A stretch of 64,000 nt of DNA from Leucobacter komagatae. GTDB lineage: Bacteria > Actinomycetota > Actinomycetes > Actinomycetales > Microbacteriaceae. Shown here piece by piece: positions 56,138 to 64,000 of the stretch. The stretch lies in NCBI RefSeq assembly GCF_006716085.1, contig NZ_VFON01000001.1:1364001-1428000 (forward strand), in the 5' to 3' direction. A model generated the notes under the pieces. That model was given only the letters and a program-made list of their open reading frames with translations. It was not told the DNA's origin and did no database searches. Numbering within the stretch: position 1 is the first letter of the stretch; each line of letters begins with the position of its first letter. The translations under genes were made by a program, and so were the position numbers.

Positions 56138-56932
56138 ATGTCCTCCACACAGCTCGGTTCGCACAAGGTGCGCGAGGCTCATGAATTCCTTCGTTCGCGC
56201 ATCAGTACGGGTGAGTGGCCAATCGGCCAGCTCATCCCGAAAGAGCCTGAGCTCATGGACCTCATTGGCGTCGGTCGGTCGACCGTGCGTGAGGCCGTCA
56301 GGTCACTCACGACCCTCGGCATGCTCGAGCCCGTTCCCGGCGTTGGCACTTTTGTGCGCGCACGGACACCGGTGAGCTCGCTGCTCACCGAGTTTCTGAT
56401 CGAGCAAGACCTCGAAGAGGTGCTCATCTACCGCCGCTCGCTCGAGATTGAGGCGGCCCAGACGGCGGCCGTGAAGCGCAGCGACGCTCAGCTCGCGGCT
56501 CTGCGCGCGAGCTACGAGCGCAGCCTCGCCTTCGACGAGGCGCCCGAGGGTTCTGCCATGAACCCGGCGAACTGCGAGCGCTGCAACGACATCGCACGCC
56601 CCGATTCGTTTCACCGCCTCATTGTTGAGGCGTCGGGAAGCAAGCTCCTGCTTGATCTCTACACGGGAGTCATGACCGTGCTTGGGAGGGCTGTTGCCCG
56701 CGGTGTCGTCTTCCTCGGCATCTCCTCTGACACGATGCACCTCGACCACGGTGCTCTGCTGAAGGCGATTGAGGAGCGCGACGTGCGCGACGCCGCCCAC
56801 ACGATGGCGCTGCACGCAGACCGCGACCTCGGCGTGCACGCTGACATGCTCGACCTCAGCCCGAACACTGAGCGCGCCGAGAGCCTCATCGGGGCTGGCT
56901 ATGACCCCCAGGGCGTGACGGCGCCCCAGTAG
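56138..56932 (+). CDS. FadR/GntR family regulator, possibly LldR-like
   Basis: 264 residues: GntR winged helix at about 8-75 (KVREAHEFLRSRIST, ELMDLIGVGRSTVREAVRSLTTLGMLEPVPGVGTFV) and a helical FCD ligand-binding domain with metal-ligand-like residues (CNDIARPDSFHRLIVEASGS and LDHGALLKAIEERD). FCD regulators of the LldR group sense L-lactate, and the gene is convergent with an lldD-like gene 314 bases away. The lactate role is therefore inferred from position. Confidence 0.9.
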   Translation: MSSTQLGSHKVREAHEFLRSRISTGEWPIGQLIPKEPELMDLIGVGRSTVREAVRSLTTLGMLEPVPGVGTFVRARTPVSSLLTEFLIEQDLEEVLIYRRSLEIEAAQTAAVKRSDAQLAALRASYERSLAFDEAPEGSAMNPANCERCNDIARPDSFHRLIVEASGSKLLLDLYTGVMTVLGRAVARGVVFLGISSDTMHLDHGALLKAIEERDVRDAAHTMALHADRDLGVHADMLDLSPNTERAESLIGAGYDPQGVTAPQ

Positions 56933-57057
56933 GGGTTGTGGTTGCTGGGCGGCTGGTGGCTTGTCTCGACAGCCACCCTTCCCAGAGCGCAGCCCCGCCT
57001 CACTCTCTCACACCGCCTGGGGATCTGCAGTGCTGATGGAGCTTCTGGCCTGAAGCC

Positions 57058-57212
57058 GCATATCTTCTGTCGTTTGCATACGATCGAGGTGAGCCCTGGT
57101 CCCCAGGCGTTTGGCTGCCCACCTCCGACGCTTGATGGCCCGCCCCTACCCCTGGGATCGACCTTTCCAATGCCCGCTCAGCGCCCACGAGGCATACCTT
57201 CTGCCGATTGCA
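57058..57212. repeat. Pair of 21-bp direct repeats between the GntR gene and lldD
   Basis: GCATATCTTCTGTCGTTTGC (57058-57077, plus A) and GCATACCTTCTGCCGATTGC (57192-57211, plus A) match at 18 of 21 positions, 134 bases apart. CTGGGGATC and CTGGGATC also recur upstream of each, suggesting a degraded larger duplication. The 56933-57246 gap holds no gene I can support. Confidence 0.5.
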
Positions 57213-57246
57213 GATCTTGTGCTTGGGCCTGGGCCTGGGCTTAGAC

Positions 57247-58494
57247 CTAAGCGCGGAGCATGACCCGCCCGCGCATCTCCTGGGGAGTGTCGACGCCGGT
57301 CAGCTGCATCGTACGCACGGCCTCGGAGCGCATGATCTCGAACATCCTGTCGACGCCGCGCTCTCCCCCGGCCATGAGGCCGTAGAGGTAGGCGCGTCCG
57401 ACCATGCACGCATCGGCGCCCAACCCGACGGCCGCAAGCACGTCGGCGCCCGACAGGATGCCGGTGTCGAGGAAAATCTGCGCCCGCCCGTTCACGGCCT
57501 CGGCAATGCGTGGCAGCAGCTCAAGCGGGGTTGGTGCCCGGTCGAGCTGGCGACCGCCATGGTTCGAGACCACGACCGCGTCGACGCCGAGCTCGACGAC
57601 TCGCTTCGCGTCCTCGACGGACTGAATGCCCTTCACGACGAGCGAGCCCTCCCACTCGTCGCGCAGCCACTGCAGGTCCTCGAGGCTCAGGCTCGGGTCG
57701 AACATCTGTCCGACGAGCTCGGCAACGGTGCCATCGAATGACTTCAGGCTGGCGAATTCGATCGGCTCAGTCGTAAGGATGTTGGCCCACCAGTTTGGGT
57801 ACAGGGCGAAGTCGACGAAGGTTTTCACGCTCAGCGACGGCGGGATCGTCAGGCCGTTGCGGGTGTCGCGCAGCCGGTTCCCCGCGACGGGGGTGTCAAC
57901 AGTCAAGACGAGGGTGTCGTAGCCCGCGGCCCGCACCTGGTCGATGAGCTGCTTGGTCGCCGCGCGATCCTTCCAGAGGTACAGCTGGAACCAGTTGTCT
58001 CCCGTCGGCACGGCGGCCTGCAGGTCGCCGGGCGCGGTGGTGCCCATCGTCGACAGGGTGTACGGCACCCCTGCTCGGGCGGCGGCCCGCGCGACCGCGA
58101 TCTCACCCTCGTGCTGCATCATGCGGGTGAACCCGGTCGGGGCAAGGATCAGCGGAAAGCTCGCTTCTTTGCCAAGGATCGTCGTGCTCGTGTCAACGTT
58201 CGCGACGTCGTGGAGCACACGCGGCTCAAACTCCACGCGCGAGAACGCGTCGCGGGCTCGCCAGATCGACAGCTCCCCCTCGGCCGCGCCATGCACGTAG
58301 TAGAACACCGACTTGGGGGTGCGCCTGCGCGCCGCCTCAGCAAGGTCTTTCACGGTGAGGGCTCTCTGCAGCCGCCGCTCCACCGGATCAAGCTCGGGCT
58401 TCTTAAACCCGAGGAACGGTGAGACCTCGCTCCACTTCGGCAGTTTCCGCTTGATCTTGCGTGCTCCGAGGGAGTCGCCGCGCGCGGTCGTCAC
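57247..58494 (-). CDS. lldD: FMN-dependent alpha-hydroxy-acid dehydrogenase (L-lactate dehydrogenase-like)
   Basis: 415 residues of the lactate/glycolate oxidase family (TIM barrel): SVFYYVHGAAEGE, APTGFTRMMQHEGE, WFQLYLWKDR, the catalytic SNHGGRQLDRAPTPLE with the active-site His and FMN-binding Arg, and VGRAYLYGLMAGG. It oxidises L-lactate or another 2-hydroxy acid to the keto acid, feeding electrons to quinones. It overlaps livF by four bases and is the last gene of the Liv operon, so transport and oxidation are linked. Substrate specificity is not certain. Confidence 0.92.
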   Translation of the reverse strand: MTTARGDSLGARKIKRKLPKWSEVSPFLGFKKPELDPVERRLQRALTVKDLAEAARRRTPKSVFYYVHGAAEGELSIWRARDAFSRVEFEPRVLHDVANVDTSTTILGKEASFPLILAPTGFTRMMQHEGEIAVARAAARAGVPYTLSTMGTTAPGDLQAAVPTGDNWFQLYLWKDRAATKQLIDQVRAAGYDTLVLTVDTPVAGNRLRDTRNGLTIPPSLSVKTFVDFALYPNWWANILTTEPIEFASLKSFDGTVAELVGQMFDPSLSLEDLQWLRDEWEGSLVVKGIQSVEDAKRVVELGVDAVVVSNHGGRQLDRAPTPLELLPRIAEAVNGRAQIFLDTGILSGADVLAAVGLGADACMVGRAYLYGLMAGGERGVDRMFEIMRSEAVRTMQLTGVDTPQEMRGRVMLRA

Positions 58495-59216
58495 TTGTCT
58501 CCACCACCAGTTCCCAGGTATGCCTGAATAATTCCGTCGTCCGCAAGGAGCTCGGCGCCCGTGCCGGAGCGCACGATCTCGCCGTTCTGCAGAATGTGAC
58601 CCTCGTCAGCTGCCTGCAGCGCACGGCGGGCGTTCTGCTCGACGAGCACGACTGTGGTGCCGCCGGCACGGATCTCCTCGATAACCTTGAAGACCTCGTC
58701 GACGATCTTCGGCGCGAGCCCCATCGACGGCTCGTCCATGAAGATCACCCGCGGCTCCGCGAGCATCGCCCGCCCGATCGCAAGCATCTGCTGCTCGCCA
58801 CCCGACAGCGAGCCCGCGGGCAACTGCCGCCGCTCGCCGAGCACGGGGAAGCGCTCGTAGATGCCATCGATTGCGGCCGCGGCTCCCCCGCGGAGCTTCC
58901 GAGCACCGAGCTGCAGGTTCTCGCCGATGGTCAGTGTGCTGAGCACCTGGCGCCCTTCGGGAACCTGCACGAGGCCCCGGCCCACGAGCTTGTGCGCGCC
59001 GGTCTTCGTGATGTCCTGCCCCTCGAAGAGCACCTTGCCCCCGGAGGGTTTCACGATGCCCGAGATCGCGTTGATGATCGAAGACTTGCCCGCGCCGTTC
59101 GCGCCGACGAGTGTGACGAGCGACCCCGCCTGCACATCGAACGAGACGCCGCGCACGGCCTCCACCTTGCCGTAGGTCACCTTGAGATCGGTGACGCGAA
59201 GAATTGGCTCTGCCAT
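58491..59216 (-). CDS. livF: Branched-chain-type ABC transporter ATPase LivF
   Basis: 241 residues with Walker A VGANGAGKSSI, Q-loop VPEGRQVLSTLTIGENL (a LivF hallmark), signature SLSGGEQQMLAIGRAM, Walker B VIFMDEPSMGL, and a VEQNARRAL switch region. Second ATPase of the importer, paired with the fused LivM-LivG encoded 2 bases upstream. Confidence 0.95.
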   Translation of the reverse strand: MAEPILRVTDLKVTYGKVEAVRGVSFDVQAGSLVTLVGANGAGKSSIINAISGIVKPSGGKVLFEGQDITKTGAHKLVGRGLVQVPEGRQVLSTLTIGENLQLGARKLRGGAAAAIDGIYERFPVLGERRQLPAGSLSGGEQQMLAIGRAMLAEPRVIFMDEPSMGLAPKIVDEVFKVIEEIRAGGTTVVLVEQNARRALQAADEGHILQNGEIVRSGTGAELLADDGIIQAYLGTGGGDK

Positions 59217-59218
59217 GG

Positions 59219-60937
59219 TTAGGCCTTCCCGCTTGTCGAATCGGCGCCGGGAGCTACCTCAGCGTCGGATTCCTGCACGGCGCCAAGGTATGCCTCAATG
59301 ACGCGTTCGTCGGCCTCGATCTCGGCTGGGGTGCCGCTCGCGAGGAGCTGGCCGAAGTTCAGCACCGCGATGTGGTCGCAGGTGCCGAGCACCATACCGA
59401 CGTTGTGCTCGATGAAGATGATGGTCAACCCGTCGTTCGCGAGCGACCTGATGAGCTCCGACAGCGCCTCCGCCTCGACGTGGTTCATCCCGGCGGCGGG
59501 CTCGTCGAGAATCAGGATCGACGGGTCGGCCGCGAGCGCACGAGCGATCTCGAGTCGGCGCTGGTCACCATACGAGAGGCCCTTCGCCTCGACGTTCGCC
59601 TTGTCAACGAGGCCCACACGGTCGAGGCAGCGGGCGGCCTGCGCAAGCGCCGCGCGCTCGTCACGGCGAGCCGACGGCAGCCACACGAGGCGCCGCAGGA
59701 AGGTCGGCTTCGCGATGAGGTGCGTGCCGATGAGCACGTTCTCGAGCGCGGTAAGCCTGTTGAACAGCTTCGAGTGCTGGAACGTGCGGGTCACACCCGC
59801 CGCCGCGATCTTGTGGACCGGAGTGCGCCCCACCTCGACCCCGAGCACGGTCGCCGACCCGCTCGACGGCGGAATGAGTCCGCTGATCATGTTCACGAGC
59901 GTCGTCTTGCCTGCGCCGTTCGGGCCGATGAGGCCGACGACGTCGCCGCTGCGAATCGTGAGGTCGACGCCCTGCACCGCGTGCACGCCGCCGTACTCCT
60001 TCGCGAGCCCGTCGAGCTGCACCACGATTTCACCCTTGGCAGGGTGCGAACGCAGCGAAGCCGGCGCAGCACCCGCCGCGGTGAGCGCCGCAACGTCGAT
60101 CTTCTGCTTGCGGCGCGGCACAAGGCTCGCGATGCCACCGGGCAGGTACAGGATCACGATGAGCAGCAGCAAGCCCGAGATAAACGGGCGCAGCCAGCCA
60201 GCCTCGATGCCAACGGCGCGTTGGATCTCAGGGAGCATCGTCTGGAACCCCGAACCGAGGATCGGGCCAAAGAAGTTCGTCGAGCCGCCGACGACGGCGG
60301 TTACGAGACCATCAATCGCGGTCGAGAAGCTGAAGTCTTCTGGCGTGATGATGCGCATGAAGTACGCCCACAGCACGCCGTAGAGGCCCGCAATAGCGCC
60401 AGCCGATACGAAGGCGGCGAGGCGGTGGCGGCCGACGTCGATCCCGATGGAGCGGGCGGCGAGCTCGTCCTCACGGATCGCTTCGAGCGCGCGACCGTAG
60501 CGCGAGCGCCCCTGACGCCAGAACCAGTACGCGACGACGATGAGGAGCGCCCAGGCGAGCTCGGGGCCGACAATCTTCGGCACCGACATGCCCTGCGCGC
60601 CACCCGTCCACGACTGGTTGAGGATGAAGATGCGAATGCCCTCAGCAAACCCGAGCGTCGCGATCGCGAGGAACACACCGCGCAAGCGCATGGTCGGAAG
60701 GCCGAGGATCACGGCGGCGAGCGAACCGACGACCATGCCGATAAGGATCGCGATAATGAGCGTCGGCACCGGGCCCCACGACGCGGGAGTGGGGGCCAAC
60801 GTGGCTGCGACGAACGCGGCGATACCGGCGAAGCCGGCCTGACCGAGGCTGAGCTGGCCCGCGACGAGCACCGCGTAGAACGAGTACGCGAAGATGCCGT
60901 TGAGGGCGATAAAGACGAGAACCGATTCAGTAAACAT
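59219..60937 (-). CDS. Fused LivM permease / LivG ATPase
   Basis: 572 residues. Residues 1-310 are a LivM permease with about nine helices and the ATPase-contact loop EAIREDELAARSIGIDVGRH. A linker (about 311-345) leads to a LivG ATPase with GPNGAGKTTLVNMISG, GVTRTFQHSKLF, signature LSYGDQRRLEIARAL, Walker B ILILDEPAAGM and IFIEHNVGMV. Fusion puts transport and hydrolysis subunits on one chain in fixed stoichiometry, known in some actinobacteria and proteobacteria. It lies 3 bases after livH. Confidence 0.95.
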   Translation of the reverse strand: MFTESVLVFIALNGIFAYSFYAVLVAGQLSLGQAGFAGIAAFVAATLAPTPASWGPVPTLIIAILIGMVVGSLAAVILGLPTMRLRGVFLAIATLGFAEGIRIFILNQSWTGGAQGMSVPKIVGPELAWALLIVVAYWFWRQGRSRYGRALEAIREDELAARSIGIDVGRHRLAAFVSAGAIAGLYGVLWAYFMRIITPEDFSFSTAIDGLVTAVVGGSTNFFGPILGSGFQTMLPEIQRAVGIEAGWLRPFISGLLLLIVILYLPGGIASLVPRRKQKIDVAALTAAGAAPASLRSHPAKGEIVVQLDGLAKEYGGVHAVQGVDLTIRSGDVVGLIGPNGAGKTTLVNMISGLIPPSSGSATVLGVEVGRTPVHKIAAAGVTRTFQHSKLFNRLTALENVLIGTHLIAKPTFLRRLVWLPSARRDERAALAQAARCLDRVGLVDKANVEAKGLSYGDQRRLEIARALAADPSILILDEPAAGMNHVEAEALSELIRSLANDGLTIIFIEHNVGMVLGTCDHIAVLNFGQLLASGTPAEIEADERVIEAYLGAVQESDAEVAPGADSTSGKA

Positions 60938-60940
60938 GGT

Positions 60941-61816
60941 CTAGACCTCGCGCACCTTCCGCTTGCCGAAGATGCCCTGGGGCATGAGCAGCAGGATGAC
61001 GAACAGGAGTGCGAACGCGATGAAGTCGCGCCAGCTCGAGCCGATGTACTGGATCGCGAAGACTTCGGCGACGCCGAGCACGAGCCCACCGACGAGGGCG
61101 CCGGGAAGGGAACCCATGCCGCCGACGATGATGACCGCGAGGCCCTTCAGTTCGATCGCGGTGCCCATGCCGAGCTGCGCGCTGTTCACGTTGAGCGCGA
61201 AGAGCACACCGGCGACGGCTCCGAGCGCCGACGAGATCGAGAATGTCATCGCGGTCACGCGGTCGACGTTGATGCCGAGCACGCGCGCTGCGGTCGGGTT
61301 CTCTGCAACGGCGCGCATCGAGCGGCCGAGCGACGAACGCTTCACGAGCACGTTGAGCGCGATCACGAGGCCAATGCAGATCACCACGATGGCGAGCTGC
61401 ACGTAGGTCGCGCTCGCGCCAAAGAGTTCGACCTTCCCCTCGGGCGCCGTGCCCTCGGGGAACCGTCGTGTCTGCGGGCCGAAGAATGCCTGCAGCACGG
61501 CGACGATCATGCCTGCCATCGCGATCGACGCGATGAGCCCGGCAAAGTGGGCGTCGGGCCTGTTCTTGAGCGGGCGGAAGGCCACCCGCTCAATGACGAG
61601 GCCGAGGACGGCCCCAAACAAGAACACCAGGACGAGGATCACCCAGATCGACAGCTCGAACGCCTCGGCAAGGCCGATGCCGACGAAAGCTGACGCCGCG
61701 AACACGGCGGGGTGCGCCAGGTTCAAGCGATCAAGAATGCCAAACACCAGGGTGAAGCCAATGGCGAATAGCGCGTAGATCGAGCCTATGAATAGGCCGT
61801 TGAGCAGTTGCTGCAT
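60941..61816 (-). CDS. livH: Branched-chain-type ABC transporter permease LivH
   Basis: 291 residues with about eight helices: a QQLLNGLFIGSIYALFAIGF start, the family GFTLVFGILDRLNLAHPA, the contact loop RAVAENPTAARVLGINVDRV and the end LLMPQGIFGKRKVREV. First permease of this Liv operon, 29 bases downstream of the binding-protein gene. Confidence 0.95.
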   Translation of the reverse strand: MQQLLNGLFIGSIYALFAIGFTLVFGILDRLNLAHPAVFAASAFVGIGLAEAFELSIWVILVLVFLFGAVLGLVIERVAFRPLKNRPDAHFAGLIASIAMAGMIVAVLQAFFGPQTRRFPEGTAPEGKVELFGASATYVQLAIVVICIGLVIALNVLVKRSSLGRSMRAVAENPTAARVLGINVDRVTAMTFSISSALGAVAGVLFALNVNSAQLGMGTAIELKGLAVIIVGGMGSLPGALVGGLVLGVAEVFAIQYIGSSWRDFIAFALLFVILLLMPQGIFGKRKVREV

Positions 61817-61845
61817 GGGTGATCCTCGTTCGGTGTGATGCGTGT

Positions 61846-63021
61846 CTAGCGCAGAACGGCGAACTTGCCGTCCTTCACGATCTGCACGACGGCCGGGTGC
61901 TCAGCGTCACGGTTCTTGTTGATCGTCACCGCGCCAAGCGGGGTCGCGACGTCCTTCAACTGCGCAAGCGAGTCGCGAAGGTCCGAACGCTCGGCCGAGC
62001 AGGTGCTGCGGATCGCGTCGTCGATGAGGTAGAGCGCCGAGTACGCCTGTGCCGCGAACTGGTCGGGCTGTGCGCCGAACTTCTCTTCGTAGGCGGTGAG
62101 GAACGCCTGGTTCTCGGCGTTGTCCGATGCCGAGTTCCAAGCAGCACCGACCACGACGCCCTCTGCGGCTGCGCCGGCGTCTGCCATGAGCTTCGGGTTG
62201 TTGAAGCCGTTGCCGCCAACGATGGGCTGGTCGATGCCGAGCTCACGCGCCTGCGTGACGAGCGGGATGGCCGCCTCGATGAGCGCCGACACGACGATCG
62301 CGTCGGGGTTCTTGTCTTTCGCCGCGGTGAGGAGGCTGCGGAAGTCGGTGTCGGCCTTCGAGAAGGTCAGCGTGTCGAGCACCTCGACGTCTGTATCCTC
62401 AAGCGCCTCCGCCATGACCTCGTAGCCCGACTCCGTGAAGGCGTCATCGTTCGAGTACATCACGACGACCTTCTTCAGGCTGTACTCGTCGATGACCGCG
62501 TCAATGGTCTGCGGAATGACCTGCGCCTCGGTGAGCGAGTCGCGGAAGACGTAGTCGCCGATGTCGGTGATACCGCCGGCTGTGGTCGAGATGCCCATGA
62601 CCGGCATGGACGCCTCAGTCGCGATCGGCATGGCCGCAACGGCGGTGTTCGAGAGCGTCGGGCCGAGCACGATGCTCGTGCCATCGCCGACGAACCCCTC
62701 CATCACGCTGATGCCCTGGCGCGGCTCGGATGCGTCGTCTTCGACGCTGAGCTTGTACTCAATGCCCTTCGCCTCGTTCAGCTCAGCGAGCGCAAGCTCA
62801 AGACCCTGCTGCTGCGAGACACCGTAGCTGCCAGCGCCGCCGGTCAAGCTAAGCGCCGCGCCAACCTTGACAGGGCTCTCGATGACGCAGCTCTCACCCG
62901 AGCCGGTGCCGACGAGGCCGCCACCGTCACCGCCCGTCCCGCCGTCACCACCGGTGCTACAACCCGCGAGCAACAGGGCCGACGCTGAGACAACGGCCGC
63001 GGCGCGAAGCTTCATCTTCAT
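61846..63021 (-). CDS. Branched-chain-type ABC transporter substrate-binding lipoprotein (LivK-like)
   Basis: 391 residues with a lipoprotein signal (lipobox LLLAGC, lipidated Cys at 21), a glycine-rich linker (TGGDGGTGGDGGG) and a type I periplasmic-binding fold: KVGAALSLTGGAGSYGVSQQQGLELA, VLGPTLSNTAVAAMPIATEA, DYVFRDSLTEAQ, and a late FAAQAYSALYLIDDAI. The start has an upstream AGGAGAATTC. The ligand is an amino acid or organic acid; coupling to lldD favours a hydroxy- or keto-acid (inference). It leads the operon. Confidence 0.95.
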   Translation of the reverse strand: MKMKLRAAAVVSASALLLAGCSTGGDGGTGGDGGGLVGTGSGESCVIESPVKVGAALSLTGGAGSYGVSQQQGLELALAELNEAKGIEYKLSVEDDASEPRQGISVMEGFVGDGTSIVLGPTLSNTAVAAMPIATEASMPVMGISTTAGGITDIGDYVFRDSLTEAQVIPQTIDAVIDEYSLKKVVVMYSNDDAFTESGYEVMAEALEDTDVEVLDTLTFSKADTDFRSLLTAAKDKNPDAIVVSALIEAAIPLVTQARELGIDQPIVGGNGFNNPKLMADAGAAAEGVVVGAAWNSASDNAENQAFLTAYEEKFGAQPDQFAAQAYSALYLIDDAIRSTCSAERSDLRDSLAQLKDVATPLGAVTINKNRDAEHPAVVQIVKDGKFAVLR

Positions 63022-63035
63022 TGAATTCTCCTAGC

Positions 63036-63054
63036 AGTTTTTGGCACGCCAAAA
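63036..63054. promoter_or_regulatory. Palindrome at the livK promoter
   Basis: GTTTTtGGCacGCCAAAAC is a near-perfect palindrome just upstream of the livK ribosome-binding site, in the AT-rich stretch where the promoter must lie. Candidate operator for the Liv-lldD operon. Confidence 0.5.
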
Positions 63055-63229
63055 CGTGTACGAATGAACGATATGTATTCAACAACGTGGCACAACGCAC
63101 AGCTTTTCTCAAAGCCACACCCCAGGAACTCGTGTTATGTGCCCAAATTGAAACATACGGAGTCTGTTGGGATACAGGAAAAGACCCCGCCGCAATGAGG
63201 CGCGGGAGCTCGGGTGGCCCGATGGGCGC

Positions 63230-64000
63230 TCAGGCGGCCCTGCGCGCTGACCGGGGCTCGCCCTCGATGAGGCTGCCAGCGAGAGGCACCGGCGAGCCCC
63301 CGCCGATCCTCATCTCTGCGTCGCAGCACTCACCGAGCGCATCGGCGTCACGCGAGAGCGAGAGTAGGGCGACACCGTCGCTGCGGCGGGCTCGCGCGCA
63401 GGCCGCAAAGAACTCAGCCGAGCCCTCGGCCTCGCCGGTCTCGCCGCCGTCGAGCACGAGCACGCGCGGGTCGTGGGCAAGCGCCCGCGCGAGGGCGAGC
63501 CGTAGCTGCTCAGCCCGCGACAGGTCACAGACGCGCACGAGCAGCCTGTCGGGCCCGAGCGCGACGAGCGCGAGCAACTCAGAAACGCGCGAGCCGACGG
63601 CGCTTGGCGACACCGCGGGCCGCGCCCGCCGCACTGCCCGCCGCAGGAGCGTGCGCACGGTGTGCGTCTCACTTGACGCCCGCTCCGTCGAGTAGGTCAC
63701 GAGTTGGATCGCGCGACGCTCGGCCGCGGTGCGCGCCGCGGCGCGCGACTCCTGCAGCGCGCCGTCGATGCGCAGGTCGCCGCCGATGCGCAGCGCAGAG
63801 CTGGGGCTCACGCCGCCGACGAGGGCGAGCGCGAGCATGCTTTTTCCGCTGCCTGTTGGGCCGGTGATCGCGAGCCCTCCCCCGCGCTGAAGCGCGACGG
63901 AGACCGGCGGCGTTGCACCGAGCGCCCCGGGAAGCGTCACGGCGAAATTGCGCAGTTCGAGAGCCGGGAGCGCGGCGGGCGCGGCCAGTGGGCCCTGTGC
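63230..64000 (-). CDS. ABC transporter ATP-binding domain with degenerate motifs, 5' end outside window
   Basis: The reading frame enters from beyond 64000 and ends at 63230. Visible residues begin with a domain boundary (ALPALELRNFAVTLPG) and continue with Walker A AITGPTGSGKSMLALAL. The signature is reduced to DLSRAEQLRLALARAL, Walker B is VLVLDGGETGE (the catalytic Glu position is Gly), and the switch His position is Ser (ALLSLSRD). It looks like one half, perhaps the second, of a duplicated oligopeptide- or energy-coupling-factor-type ATPase. The degeneration suggests a non-hydrolytic partner site. Confidence 0.75.
   Translation of the reverse strand, partial: AQGPLAAPAALPALELRNFAVTLPGALGATPPVSVALQRGGGLAITGPTGSGKSMLALALVGGVSPSSALRIGGDLRIDGALQESRAAARTAAERRAIQLVTYSTERASSETHTVRTLLRRAVRRARPAVSPSAVGSRVSELLALVALGPDRLLVRVCDLSRAEQLRLALARALAHDPRVLVLDGGETGEAEGSAEFFAACARARRSDGVALLSLSRDADALGECCDAEMRIGGGSPVPLAGSLIEGEPRSARRAA

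Noticed and set aside
59204..61693. 829-codon open frame on the + strand opposite the Liv transporter genes
   Set aside because: Its composition is Arg/Glu/Asp/His-rich with no motifs; the minus strand carries three complete transporter genes with all catalytic motifs.

Overview
The window reads as a chromosomal segment of a high-GC Gram-positive actinobacterium of the Microbacteriaceae type; Leucobacter or a close relative is my best guess. The evidence is the strong G/C third-position bias, frequent GTG starts, a RamA/RamB-type acetate control pair, the coproporphyrin branch of haem synthesis (HemQ plus ferrochelatase), a GTP-dependent PEP carboxykinase, DUF501 beside an FtsB-like protein and enolase, and an actinobacterial kdpFABC-DE operon. 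The genus is inference; the phylum is well supported. No phage, transposase, CRISPR array or rRNA operon was seen.

Layout. 1-5391 (+): the end of a branched-chain-amino-acid-type ABC importer (two permeases) translationally coupled to an acyl-CoA/aryl-CoA ligase, a TetR regulator, a 3-hydroxybutyrate-dehydrogenase-like SDR and an alpha/beta hydrolase; almost every junction overlaps by 1-4 bases, so this is one catabolic operon. 5.5-9 kb: pckG (-) divergent from a RamB/ScfR-type regulator (+). 9.3-14.5 kb (-): ndh, DUF501, ftsB-like, eno, hisS. 14.7-17.7 kb: an acetate/monocarboxylate symporter with its DUF485 partner (-) divergent from a RamA-like LuxR regulator (+). 17.7-20.6 kb (+): a WXG100-like/DUF1023 hydrolase followed by two near-identical tandem lipoproteins. 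20.7-27.1 kb (mostly -): mazG, a lipoprotein, mfd, pth, rplY. 27.3-29.9 kb (-): NAD(P)-binding protein, YbaK deacylase, SDR and MarR regulator. 30-32.8 kb: NarL-type response regulator (-) divergent from its histidine kinase (+), the latter broken by one extra base in a G6 run. 32.9-36.5 kb (-): homoserine-dehydrogenase-like protein, prs, glmU, tRNA-Gln. 36.6-42.2 kb: MarR (+), amidase, acyl-CoA dehydrogenase, membrane protein (-). 42.4-51 kb (+): a 27-residue peptide, kdpF, kdpA, kdpB, kdpC, kdpD, kdpE and a leucine-rich-repeat protein. 51.2-56 kb: hemQ and hemH (-) divergent from an iron/haem ABC importer (+). 56.1-63 kb: FadR/GntR regulator (+), then lldD coupled to a complete Liv importer (-) with a fused LivM-LivG. 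At the right edge an ABC ATPase with degenerate catalytic motifs runs out of the window.

Physiological theme: uptake and use of organic acids. Acetate symport, PEP carboxykinase, RamA/RamB-like control, lactate oxidation, CoA ligation and 3-hydroxyacid oxidation all sit here, along with high-affinity K+ uptake and haem/iron metabolism. The most unusual non-coding signal is a family of nested palindromes followed by G-rich tandem repeats. It occurs only in gaps between convergent genes (9.06, 37.35, 37.58 and, degenerate, 51.02 kb).
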